From NCBI GenBank assembly GCA_019240375.1, contig JAFAYN010000368.1:1-9777 (forward strand): 9,777 nt of DNA, written 5' to 3'. This document shows, in pieces, positions 1-5,459 of the stretch (position 1 is its first letter; each line of letters opens with the position of its first letter). The notes below the pieces were generated by a model, which was not told where the DNA came from, did no database searches, and was given only the letters and a program-made list of their open reading frames with translations. The position numbers and the translations under genes were made by a program. This DNA comes from Gemmatimonadota bacterium. GTDB lineage: Bacteria > Gemmatimonadota > Gemmatimonadetes > Longimicrobiales > Longimicrobiaceae.

Positions 1-60
1 CGGGCGCGTACCTTCTCCGGCGGCCCCTTCCCGCGTCCCCCAGCCCCGTACCCGAGATGA
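1..60 (+). CDS. C-terminal tail of an upstream gene (partial)
   Basis: Frame 1 is open from the first base and stops at the TGA at 58-60. It encodes a 19-residue Pro/Arg-rich tail (ending PPAPYPR). The stop overlaps the start codon of the next gene in an ATGA arrangement (57-60), which is typical of translationally coupled genes in compact operons. The same overlap style recurs in this window at 8852-8855. The fragment is too short to assign to any family. The overlap supports reality, but a GC-rich open stretch of 20 codons is not strong evidence alone. Confidence 0.42.
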   Translation, partial: RARTFSGGPFPRPPAPYPR

Positions 61-965
61 ACAAGGCCTTCGCGGCAGCGCTCCTCGCCCTCTTCGGCGC
101 CTCCGCCGCCGGCGCGCAGACCGGACACTCCCCCCGCGTGCTGACCCTCCCCCCCGGACCGCGGGCCGCCGCGATGGGCGGCGTCCTTCCCCTGGACGGG
201 GGCGACGGGAGCGCGCTCTTCTACAACCCGGCGCTGGTGGACTCCACGGGCGGCGTGGGGGTGGAGGTGGACCGCTACTCCTCGGCGGCCACCCTGGCGC
301 GGGCCTTCGGCACCTCGTCCTGGGGCGGGGGCGGCGTGGCCGTGGGGGTGCAGGCGCTGGGGTACTCGGTGCAGGTCCCGTTCGCGTCCAGGCTCCCGGG
401 CGACGAGGGGTCGCTCCCGCGGCACGGCTCCTTCGGCGCCTCGGAGCTGGCGGCCACGCTGGGGTACGCGCGCAAGGTGGGGCGGTTCCGGCTGGGGGCG
501 GCGGCCAGCCTGCTCCAGCAGCGGCTGGAAGCGGACGAGGGGACGGGCTTCGGGGTGGACCTGGGCGCCTCCTCGCGCGTGGGGCCGGTGGTGCTCGGGC
601 TCGCCGCGCGCAACCTGGGGCCGGCGCTGGAGGTGGGGGGCGAGGACGTCGACCTCCCCACCCTGGTGACGCTGAACGCCACCCTCCCCTCCAAAGAAGT
701 GGGGCCGCTGGACGTCGCGGCGGCCGGGGCGGTGACACGCCTGGCGAACGGCACCGTGGTCCCCGGCGCGGGGGTGGAGGTGGGGTGGTGGCCAGTGGCC
801 GGGCGCACCGTGGTGGGGCGCGTGGGGGTGCGGCGGGTGGAGCGCGAGGACGACTCGCCGCTCACCTTCGGGGGAGGCTTCGTCTGGGACCGCCTTTCGG
901 TGGACTACGCCTACCGGGGGTTCGACGCCGGGCACGTGCACCGCATCGGGCTCACCTGGCGGTAA
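57..965 (+). CDS. PorV/UPF0164-like outer-membrane beta-barrel protein
   Basis: This 302-residue protein starts with a Sec signal peptide: K3, a hydrophobic Ala/Leu core, and a likely cleavage after A-G-A near residue 20. The mature start matches the PorV/PorQ/UPF0164 pattern: a Gly/Ala-rich PRAAAMGG element (about 35-42), then ALFYNPALV (about 53-61), equivalent to the family's 'ALFWNPAGL'. The rest alternates short Gly-rich turns with amphipathic strands and ends in HRIGLTWR with an aromatic near the C terminus, as expected of a barrel protein assembled by Bam. Related proteins act as type IX secretion shuttle components in Bacteroidota or as FadL-fold barrels of unknown role. No other type IX gene is visible, so a secretion role is not shown. 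The ATG at 57 is chosen because the signal peptide begins there. It likely belongs to an operon with the upstream frame. Its 3' end meets the hydrolase gene tail to tail. Confidence 0.8.
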   Translation: MNKAFAAALLALFGASAAGAQTGHSPRVLTLPPGPRAAAMGGVLPLDGGDGSALFYNPALVDSTGGVGVEVDRYSSAATLARAFGTSSWGGGGVAVGVQALGYSVQVPFASRLPGDEGSLPRHGSFGASELAATLGYARKVGRFRLGAAASLLQQRLEADEGTGFGVDLGASSRVGPVVLGLAARNLGPALEVGGEDVDLPTLVTLNATLPSKEVGPLDVAAAGAVTRLANGTVVPGAGVEVGWWPVAGRTVVGRVGVRRVEREDDSPLTFGGGFVWDRLSVDYAYRGFDAGHVHRIGLTWR

Positions 966-983
966 GCCCGGGCGGGCGATGCC

Positions 984-2930
984 CTACTCGGCCGGAACCT
1001 CCACGCGGGTGAAGGCCGGGTCCATCCGGGCGATCCCCACGTCGTCCAGCACCACCGTCCCCGCCGTCGTCCGGTCGAACACCAGCCGCACCCGGCGCAG
1101 GGTGCGCGGGTCGAAGTCCGGCGCGGCGGCCTGGAAGTCGGCGAGCGGGATCGAGTAGCTCTGCATCACCAGCTCGTACTGCGTCGGGAAGACCGTCTTT
1201 TCCCGGTCGCGGCGGCGCAGCACGTACGCTTCCAGGGGGCGGCGTACCGGGCCGAAGCGGCTGAGGGGGAGCCGCGCCACGTGCCCGGCGGCGTCCGCCA
1301 CCTCCACCGTCAGGTCCATCGGCTCCTTCTTCGGCTCCCCCTTCGGCGCGGGCGGCCGGCGGGTCCTCGCCCCTCCTCCCCCCTTCCCCGACCGCGACGA
1401 GTCCGGCTTCGCCGCCGGGTCCCGGCGCGGCCCCGGCGCATCCGGCGTCGGCGCCAGCGACAGGTCGATCGACGAGCGCCCGTCCACCTCCCAGCTCCGC
1501 AAGAGCGAATCCGGGAGCGTCAGCGCGTACGCCGCCGCGGGCCCCCGGCGCGTGGTGTCCGCCCCCGCCAGCCGGTTGTTCCACCCCAGCCACACAGCGT
1601 TGTTGTCCTGCGATCCGTTGCGGGAGCGCAGCTTCAGCCCCCCTTCCCGCCAGGTGGCGAGCGAGTCCCCCTGCATGGCCACGCCGCGCGCCGTCCCGGT
1701 GGTGACGTCGATGTCCTCCTGGAAGGTGGCCAGCGGGTGGAAGCTGCTCTCCTGGAAGCGGGTGACGTACATCGTCTTCGGGAGCCACCCCCCGGCCACC
1801 CGGTGGTCGCGGAAGAGCGGGAGGTAGCGCCGCTCCCCCTTCAGCGAGGCGTCCAGGAAGGCGGACACGTACACCCGGGCGAACTGCCGCTGCTCCTCCG
1901 GGGGGAGGAGCCCGCGCAGGTCCAGCATCCGGTTGCTGCGCGGCCCGTTGTCCCTGGGGCCCCAGACGGTGTTCCACTGCCCGTGGTTGGCGCGGTACAC
2001 GTAGATCGCCGTCTTGAAGTGCTCCGCCCCGTCGGTGAAGCGCACCCGCTGGTACTGCCGCAGCCCGGTGAAGCTGCTCACGTCGCCGTCGTGCGAGCCG
2101 TGGAAGACCATGTAGTTCACGTTCTCCACCGGGTTCTGCTGGTCGGCGGGCGTGTACTGCGCGTCCACCGGGGCGATGGCGATCACCGCGCGGATGGGGA
2201 AGTGGAAGTCGAAGCGGACGTTGGCGTCGTCGGGGTAGTGCGACAGCCGGTTGAAGGCCGCCGCCTCCGCCACCGCCTCGCCCCCGCGCGAGTGCCCCAT
2301 CAGCGCGACGTGGTCCATGTCCACCCGGCCGAACAGCGGACCGCCCTGCGTGGTGTTGAACCGGCGCCACGCCTCCAGGTGCTTGAGGAGGAGCCAGGCC
2401 CGCGCGTCGTTCTCCTGCCGGATGCTCCCGTTCAGGAAGTTCTCGTCCACCGAGGCCACGATGTAGCCGCGGCTCGCCAGCAGCGTCCCCAGGTACTCGT
2501 ACCCCGGGTCGGAGAACTTCTCGGGGTCGTGGTTCCCGTGCACCACCAGCACCAGCGGAAAGGGGCCGGGGCCGTCCGGGTACCAGACCCGCCCGTTGCG
2601 GGGGAAGTTCTTGGGGGAGAATCCCCAGTAGCGGTTGCGCGCCTTTGCCGCGTCGCGCAGGTCCACCAGCTTCGAGGCGTCCACCGGGTCGGTGCGGATG
2701 GACACCGAGTCGCGGTACTCCGGGCGGCGCCGGTCGGTGCCGCTCCCGTAGTACAGGTGCTTCACGGCGAAGGGGCCGGGGAGCGAGGGGTCGGGGGCGT
2801 CCAGGAGCTGGCGCGACAGCACGGTCGCGGCGTCGCTGGGGGTCAGCTTCAGGGGTGCGTAGCACCCGGCGAGCCCGGACAGGGCGAGCGCGCCGGCGGC
2901 GAGCAGGGAGCGGGGCCGGAGCCTGTGCAT
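984..2930 (-). CDS. Alpha/beta-hydrolase lipoprotein with C-terminal beta-sandwich-like region
   Basis: This 648-residue protein has a lipoprotein signal: Arg-rich N terminus, hydrophobic stretch, and lipobox LAGC with the lipidated cysteine at 23. It is therefore probably membrane-anchored and periplasmic. Residues about 110-365 form an alpha/beta-hydrolase fold of the chlorophyllase/polyester-hydrolase type. An HGNHD oxyanion segment lies at 131-135, the nucleophile elbow GHSRGG at 212-217 with Ser214, an acid candidate in GSHDGD (Asp281 or Asp283), and the likely catalytic His316 in ANHGQWN. The C-terminal part (about 440-645) ends in alternating beta segments, including VRLVFD and TVVLDDVGI, which resemble a carbohydrate-binding-type sandwich. 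A Pro/Gly/Lys/Arg-rich linker (about 495-537) interrupts it. Esterase or lipase activity is inferred and the substrate is unknown. The gene follows the GAF-like gene by 36 bp on the same strand, so the two are probably cotranscribed. No clear Shine-Dalgarno precedes the ATG. Confidence 0.85.
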   Translation of the reverse strand: MHRLRPRSLLAAGALALSGLAGCYAPLKLTPSDAATVLSRQLLDAPDPSLPGPFAVKHLYYGSGTDRRRPEYRDSVSIRTDPVDASKLVDLRDAAKARNRYWGFSPKNFPRNGRVWYPDGPGPFPLVLVVHGNHDPEKFSDPGYEYLGTLLASRGYIVASVDENFLNGSIRQENDARAWLLLKHLEAWRRFNTTQGGPLFGRVDMDHVALMGHSRGGEAVAEAAAFNRLSHYPDDANVRFDFHFPIRAVIAIAPVDAQYTPADQQNPVENVNYMVFHGSHDGDVSSFTGLRQYQRVRFTDGAEHFKTAIYVYRANHGQWNTVWGPRDNGPRSNRMLDLRGLLPPEEQRQFARVYVSAFLDASLKGERRYLPLFRDHRVAGGWLPKTMYVTRFQESSFHPLATFQEDIDVTTGTARGVAMQGDSLATWREGGLKLRSRNGSQDNNAVWLGWNNRLAGADTTRRGPAAAYALTLPDSLLRSWEVDGRSSIDLSLAPTPDAPGPRRDPAAKPDSSRSGKGGGGARTRRPPAPKGEPKKEPMDLTVEVADAAGHVARLPLSRFGPVRRPLEAYVLRRRDREKTVFPTQYELVMQSYSIPLADFQAAAPDFDPRTLRRVRLVFDRTTAGTVVLDDVGIARMDPAFTRVEVPAE

Positions 2931-2966
2931 CCGTGTGAGGTCGGGTTGTGGGGAGGAGCGAGTGGG

Positions 2967-3740
2967 CTACGGGAGGGGCGCGGCGGAATTCTCCGGCTCC
3001 ACTCCGGCGTGGGCGGCGAAGGTGAGGTCGCCAGCCAGGGGCGAGATGGCGACCTTGAGGTCCAGCGCGATGTTGCGGAAGCGGTCGGCGCTCCCGGGCG
3101 GGACCGGTACCCTGGTGAAGGCGATCACCGCGTACAGCTCGCCGGTCAGGAGGAGCCCCCCGAAGCCGAGCACCGAGCGGATCCCGTGGGGGCGCACGAA
3201 GTCGGCCTGGGCGGGGATGAAGGGGCTGTCCAGCGCCTCGGGGACGAAAAACACGTTGTAGGTCCGGTCCTCCATCCCGCGCACCAGCCCGGGGCGGGGG
3301 GTGACCACCGCCTCCACGTCCAGCCCCATCCCGCGGATCAGCTCGGCGATCATCGGCGCCTGCTCCACGATCTCGGGGCTCGGCAGCGGGATCGCCTGGT
3401 GGCCCCGCGAGTGCCGGCGCGAGTTCCACCCCGGCTCGTCCCCCGCGGAGGCCAGCAGCACCAGGCACTTCATCTCCGGGCGTGGCTCGCGGCCGCCCAG
3501 GCGCTCGCGCGCGAACGCCTGCAGCCCGGGCTCCAGCTCGCCGTAGGAGTGCGTCTTGTAGAAGCGGACCAGCGCACACTCTCGCGCGCCGCTTTCCGGG
3601 TCCAGGCACTCGTCGTACAGGTAGCGCACGACCCGCCCGGCGGCCTCCTCCATGGTCGCCTCGCCCTGGATGGCGCGGCGCAGGGCCAGGCCGCAGTGCA
3701 GCATCTCGTGCAGGTCGAAGTCGCGCAGGGAAAAGCTCAT
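2967..3740 (-). CDS. GAF-like sensory-domain protein without an output domain
   Basis: This 257-residue protein has no signal peptide or membrane segment, so it is probably cytoplasmic. It begins with a helical region (residues 1-45) and continues with strand-rich segments such as RECALVRFYKTHSYG (53-67), PEMKCLVLLASAGDEP (88-103), a Gly/His-containing SRGHQAIPLP stretch (111-120) and IRSVLGFGGLLLTGELYAVIAFTR (187-210). The last resembles the final beta-hairpin of a GAF domain. From memory, similar sequence occurs as an N-terminal input region of bacterial PAS/histidine-kinase proteins, but here nothing follows: after about residue 235 there is only a short Ala/Pro-rich tail. Conserved-looking Cys56, Cys92, His110 and His114 could bind a ligand, but this is a guess. 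It sits 36 bp upstream of the hydrolase gene on the same strand and downstream of the marR terminator. I find no convincing promoter or ribosome-binding site before the ATG. Function is unknown. Confidence 0.75.
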   Translation of the reverse strand: MSFSLRDFDLHEMLHCGLALRRAIQGEATMEEAAGRVVRYLYDECLDPESGARECALVRFYKTHSYGELEPGLQAFARERLGGREPRPEMKCLVLLASAGDEPGWNSRRHSRGHQAIPLPSPEIVEQAPMIAELIRGMGLDVEAVVTPRPGLVRGMEDRTYNVFFVPEALDSPFIPAQADFVRPHGIRSVLGFGGLLLTGELYAVIAFTRVPVPPGSADRFRNIALDLKVAISPLAGDLTFAAHAGVEPENSAAPLP

Positions 3741-3771
3741 CGCCGGGTCGCCGGGTGAAGCGGGGTCGACA

Positions 3772-3804
3772 CGAAAACGAGGGCTCCCGGCGGGGAAGCC
3801 CTCG
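3772..3804 (-). terminator. Rho-independent terminator of the marR gene
   Basis: Read on the minus strand, CGAGGGCT (3804-3797) pairs perfectly with AGCCCTCG (3785-3778) and is followed at once by TTTTCGT. Three more G-C pairs can form inside the loop past a single bulged T, leaving a four-base loop. It lies about 48 bp after the marR stop codon. The T tract is present only on the minus strand, so termination should be one-directional. It would isolate the MarR gene from the GAF/hydrolase pair starting at 3740. Confidence 0.85.
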
Positions 3805-3852
3805 TCGATCCCGAGCGGGTCGGTGCCTCCGGGGAGCCCCCCGCCCGGCGGC

Positions 3853-4299
3853 TCACACGCGCGCCGCTTCCAGCCGGTCGAGCAGCTCCGTGAGCTGCGC
3901 CTGCTCCCCGTCCGACAGGTCGCCCAGGATCTCGCGCTCGGCGTCGGCCTGGGCGCGCGCGCCGGCCGCGTAGCTCCGCCGCCCCTCGTCGGTGATCCGC
4001 GCCAGCACGCTGCGCCGGTCGCCCGGGTCGGGGACGCGGCGCACCAGCCCGTCCGCCTCCAGCCGGTCCACCAGCTGGGTGACGTTGGAGCGGACGCACG
4101 ACAGCCGCTCGGCGAGCTGCCCCAGCGGGAGCGAGTCGCCCGCCGCGACCAGGTGCCGCAGCACCCCCATCTTGGCCAGGGAAAGCCCCACCGGCTCCAG
4201 GCTCCGCTCGATCCGGTCCCCCACGGTGGCCCCGCTGTGCAGCAGGCGCAGGGCCAGGGAGCCCCCCGAACAGGGTGTGTTTTCGCTCGCGTCGTTCAT
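3853..4299 (-). CDS. MarR-family transcriptional regulator
   Basis: This 148-residue protein has the standard length and layout of MarR regulators, which bind palindromic DNA as winged-helix dimers, often released by small phenolic or lipophilic ligands or by oxidation. Helix 1 dimerisation residues are about 14-35. The winged helix-turn-helix covers about 43-103: LPLGQLAERLSCVRSNVTQLVDRLEADGLV (57-86) is the helix-turn-helix and RRVPDPGDRRSVLARIT (87-103) is the wing, with the hallmark D-x-R-R motif. The C-terminal helices (about 104-146) complete the dimer. Two cysteines (10 and 68) are present, the second at the edge of the recognition helix; redox sensing is possible but unproven. The ATG at 4299 is fixed by an in-frame TGA directly upstream (4300-4302). 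The gene is divergent from lacI, ends at the terminator at 3772-3804, and has its own promoter. Its targets cannot be told from the sequence. Confidence 0.93.
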   Translation of the reverse strand: MNDASENTPCSGGSLALRLLHSGATVGDRIERSLEPVGLSLAKMGVLRHLVAAGDSLPLGQLAERLSCVRSNVTQLVDRLEADGLVRRVPDPGDRRSVLARITDEGRRSYAAGARAQADAEREILGDLSDGEQAQLTELLDRLEAARV

Positions 4300-4334
4300 T
4301 CATGAAGGGTAGGCAGGGGCGGGGGGATCGTCAA
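4297..4334 (-). promoter_or_regulatory. Sigma70-type promoter of marR, predicted leaderless
   Basis: On the minus strand a TTGACG -35 box (4334-4329) is separated by exactly 17 bp from a TACCCT -10 box (4311-4306). Six bases then lead to the ATG at 4299. Transcription would be expected to start about seven bases past the -10, at the A of the start codon or within a base or two, so the message would lack a leader. No Shine-Dalgarno sequence is present, consistent with this. The TTCATGAA palindrome at 4299-4306 overlaps the predicted start and could be a small operator element. Confidence 0.6.
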
Positions 4335-4338
4335 GTGA

Positions 4339-4358
4339 ACCGGGACCGCCCTCCCGGT
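4339..4358. promoter_or_regulatory. Inverted repeat between divergent promoters, candidate operator
   Basis: ACCGGGA (4339-4345) and TCCCGGT (4352-4358) are perfect 7-bp inverted arms around CCGCCC. The 20-bp element lies 4 bp outside the marR -35 box and 16 bp upstream of the first lacI -35 box. Its size and placement fit a dimeric regulator such as MarR, which could control both directions. A terminator is unlikely because no T tract follows on either strand. In DNA this GC-rich a 7-bp repeat can also occur by chance. Confidence 0.4.
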
Positions 4359-4374
4359 CCTTTCGCATAGAGGT

Positions 4375-4421
4375 TTGACAAAATGCTTGACAGGCGGTTT
4401 GCTAATACGTATTAACAACCA
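4375..4421 (+). promoter_or_regulatory. LacI-operon promoter with two -35 boxes, predicted leaderless
   Basis: Two perfect TTGACA boxes occur 12 bp apart at 4375-4380 and 4387-4392. The second is followed after exactly 17 bp by TATTAA (4410-4415), a 4-of-6 match to the -10 consensus. Five more bases then lead to the ATG at 4421, so transcription would start at or next to the start codon. The first box has only a weak -10 partner (TTTGCT, 4398-4403), which would give an approximately 10-base leader. No Shine-Dalgarno is present. The region is sharply AT-rich compared with everything around it. Confidence 0.72.
4399..4418. promoter_or_regulatory. LacI-family operator palindrome
   Basis: TTGCTAATACGTATTAACAA is a 20-bp palindrome with 9 of 10 base pairs symmetric; the inner 12 bp (4403-4414) are perfect. 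The CG step at its centre is the hallmark of LacI-family operators, where the hinge-helix leucine intercalates. It covers the -10 box and ends two bases before the lacI start codon, so a bound dimer should block transcription. Autoregulation of the LacI-led operon is the natural reading. Confidence 0.82.
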
Positions 4422-5449
4422 TGTCCAGCAGCTCATCCCCCCGCCCGTCCACCACGCACGACGTCGCGCGCCTGGCCGGCGTGTCGCAGGCGACGGTCTC
4501 ACTGGTGCTCGGCGGAAACCCCCGGGCGCGGGTGGCGGCGGCCACGCGGGAGCGGGTGATCCGGGCGGCGGAGGAGCTGGGGTACCGCCCCAACATCGTC
4601 GCCCGGGGGCTGGTGCGGGGGCGATCGTACGCGCTGGGGGTGATCGTCCCCGACCTGGCGAACCCCTTCTTCCTGGAGGTGGTGCGGGGGATCGAGCGGG
4701 TCGCCAGCACCGCGGGGTACGCGGTCCTCCTGTGCGACGCGCGGGAAACCACCCCGGCCCGGCACCTGGAAGCGCTCCGTGCGCGGTTGATCGACGGGGT
4801 GATCGTGGACCCGCTGGGGGTGGAGGGGCTCCCCGCCGACTCGCTGACCGACCTGAACCTGGTGGTGGTGGACCAGCCGTCGGAGCGCTGGCCGGGGGTG
4901 GCGAGCGACGCGGAGGGAGCGGGGCGGCTGGCCGCTGAGCACCTGCTGGCGCTGGGGCACCGCGAGGTGGCGATGGTCGGCCCCGCCACCGACGTGCACT
5001 CCTTCCGGATGCGCGAGCGCGGATTCACCCGGGCGTTGCGGGCCGCGGGGGTCGCCCTCCCCTCCGGGTGGCTGCGGCGCGCCCCCGCCACCGTCGCGGG
5101 AGGGGAAGCGGCGATGCGGGCCCTCCTCCCCCGCCGCGGGAGCCGCCCCACGGCGGTGTTCTGCACCAGCGACCTGCTCGCCCTGGGGGCGCTCAAGGCG
5201 TGCGCCACGGCGGGGGTCGCGGTCCCGGGAGCGATGTCGGTGGTGGGGTGCGACGACATCGAGATGGCGCGGGTCGTCACCCCGGAGCTGACCACCGTGG
5301 CGGTCCCCGCCCGCGAGCTGGGGGCGCGCGCCGCCCGCCTCCTCCTCCGCCAGCTGGACGGCAGGGGGGGCGAGACCCGACCCGGCAGGGTCCTCCCCGT
5401 CCGCCTCGTGCCGCGCGGCACCACCGCGCCTCCACCGACGGACCCCTGA
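4421..5449 (+). CDS. LacI-family transcriptional regulator
   Basis: This 342-residue protein has the full LacI/GalR architecture. The N-terminal helix-turn-helix spans about residues 11-33 (THDVARLAGVSQATVSLVLGG). It is followed by the hinge helix in YRPNIVARGLVRGRS (55-69), with Leu64 in the position that pries open the operator centre. Residues about 70-335 form the periplasmic-binding-protein-like effector and dimer domain, with ALGVIVPDLANPFFLEVVRGIE (71-92), VVVDQP (148-153), the long TAVFCTSDLLALGALKA segment (244-260) and SVVGCDDIEMARVVTPELTTV (273-293). These proteins normally sense a sugar or related small molecule. The effector here is unknown. The start is fixed by an in-frame TAA 15 bases upstream with no alternative start between. 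It leads a compact operon and sits just downstream of a matching palindrome, so it most likely represses itself and the four genes that follow. A Pro/Thr-rich short tail ends the protein. Confidence 0.95.
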   Translation: MSSSSSPRPSTTHDVARLAGVSQATVSLVLGGNPRARVAAATRERVIRAAEELGYRPNIVARGLVRGRSYALGVIVPDLANPFFLEVVRGIERVASTAGYAVLLCDARETTPARHLEALRARLIDGVIVDPLGVEGLPADSLTDLNLVVVDQPSERWPGVASDAEGAGRLAAEHLLALGHREVAMVGPATDVHSFRMRERGFTRALRAAGVALPSGWLRRAPATVAGGEAAMRALLPRRGSRPTAVFCTSDLLALGALKACATAGVAVPGAMSVVGCDDIEMARVVTPELTTVAVPARELGARAARLLLRQLDGRGGETRPGRVLPVRLVPRGTTAPPPTDP

Positions 5450-5459
5450 TCCGACCGAC

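Noticed and set aside
966..983. GCCCGGGC palindrome and short repeats between the two convergent genes, as a bidirectional terminator
   Set aside because: The stem options are only 4-5 bp, the gap is 18 bp, and no T tract follows on either strand.
952..3609. An 885-codon open frame on the minus strand
   Set aside because: It lies out of frame over the hydrolase and GAF-like genes and encodes low-complexity Arg/Gly/Pro/Ala sequence without motifs. It is an artefact of high third-position GC.
1281..3758. An 825-codon open frame on the plus strand
   Set aside because: It is antisense to two well-supported genes, with a repetitive Val/His/Arg/Gly composition and no domain features.
3741..3771. 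A promoter for the GAF-like gene between its start and the marR terminator
   Set aside because: No -35/-10 pair with acceptable spacing and no ribosome-binding site could be found in these 31 bases. Transcription may arise elsewhere or by readthrough.
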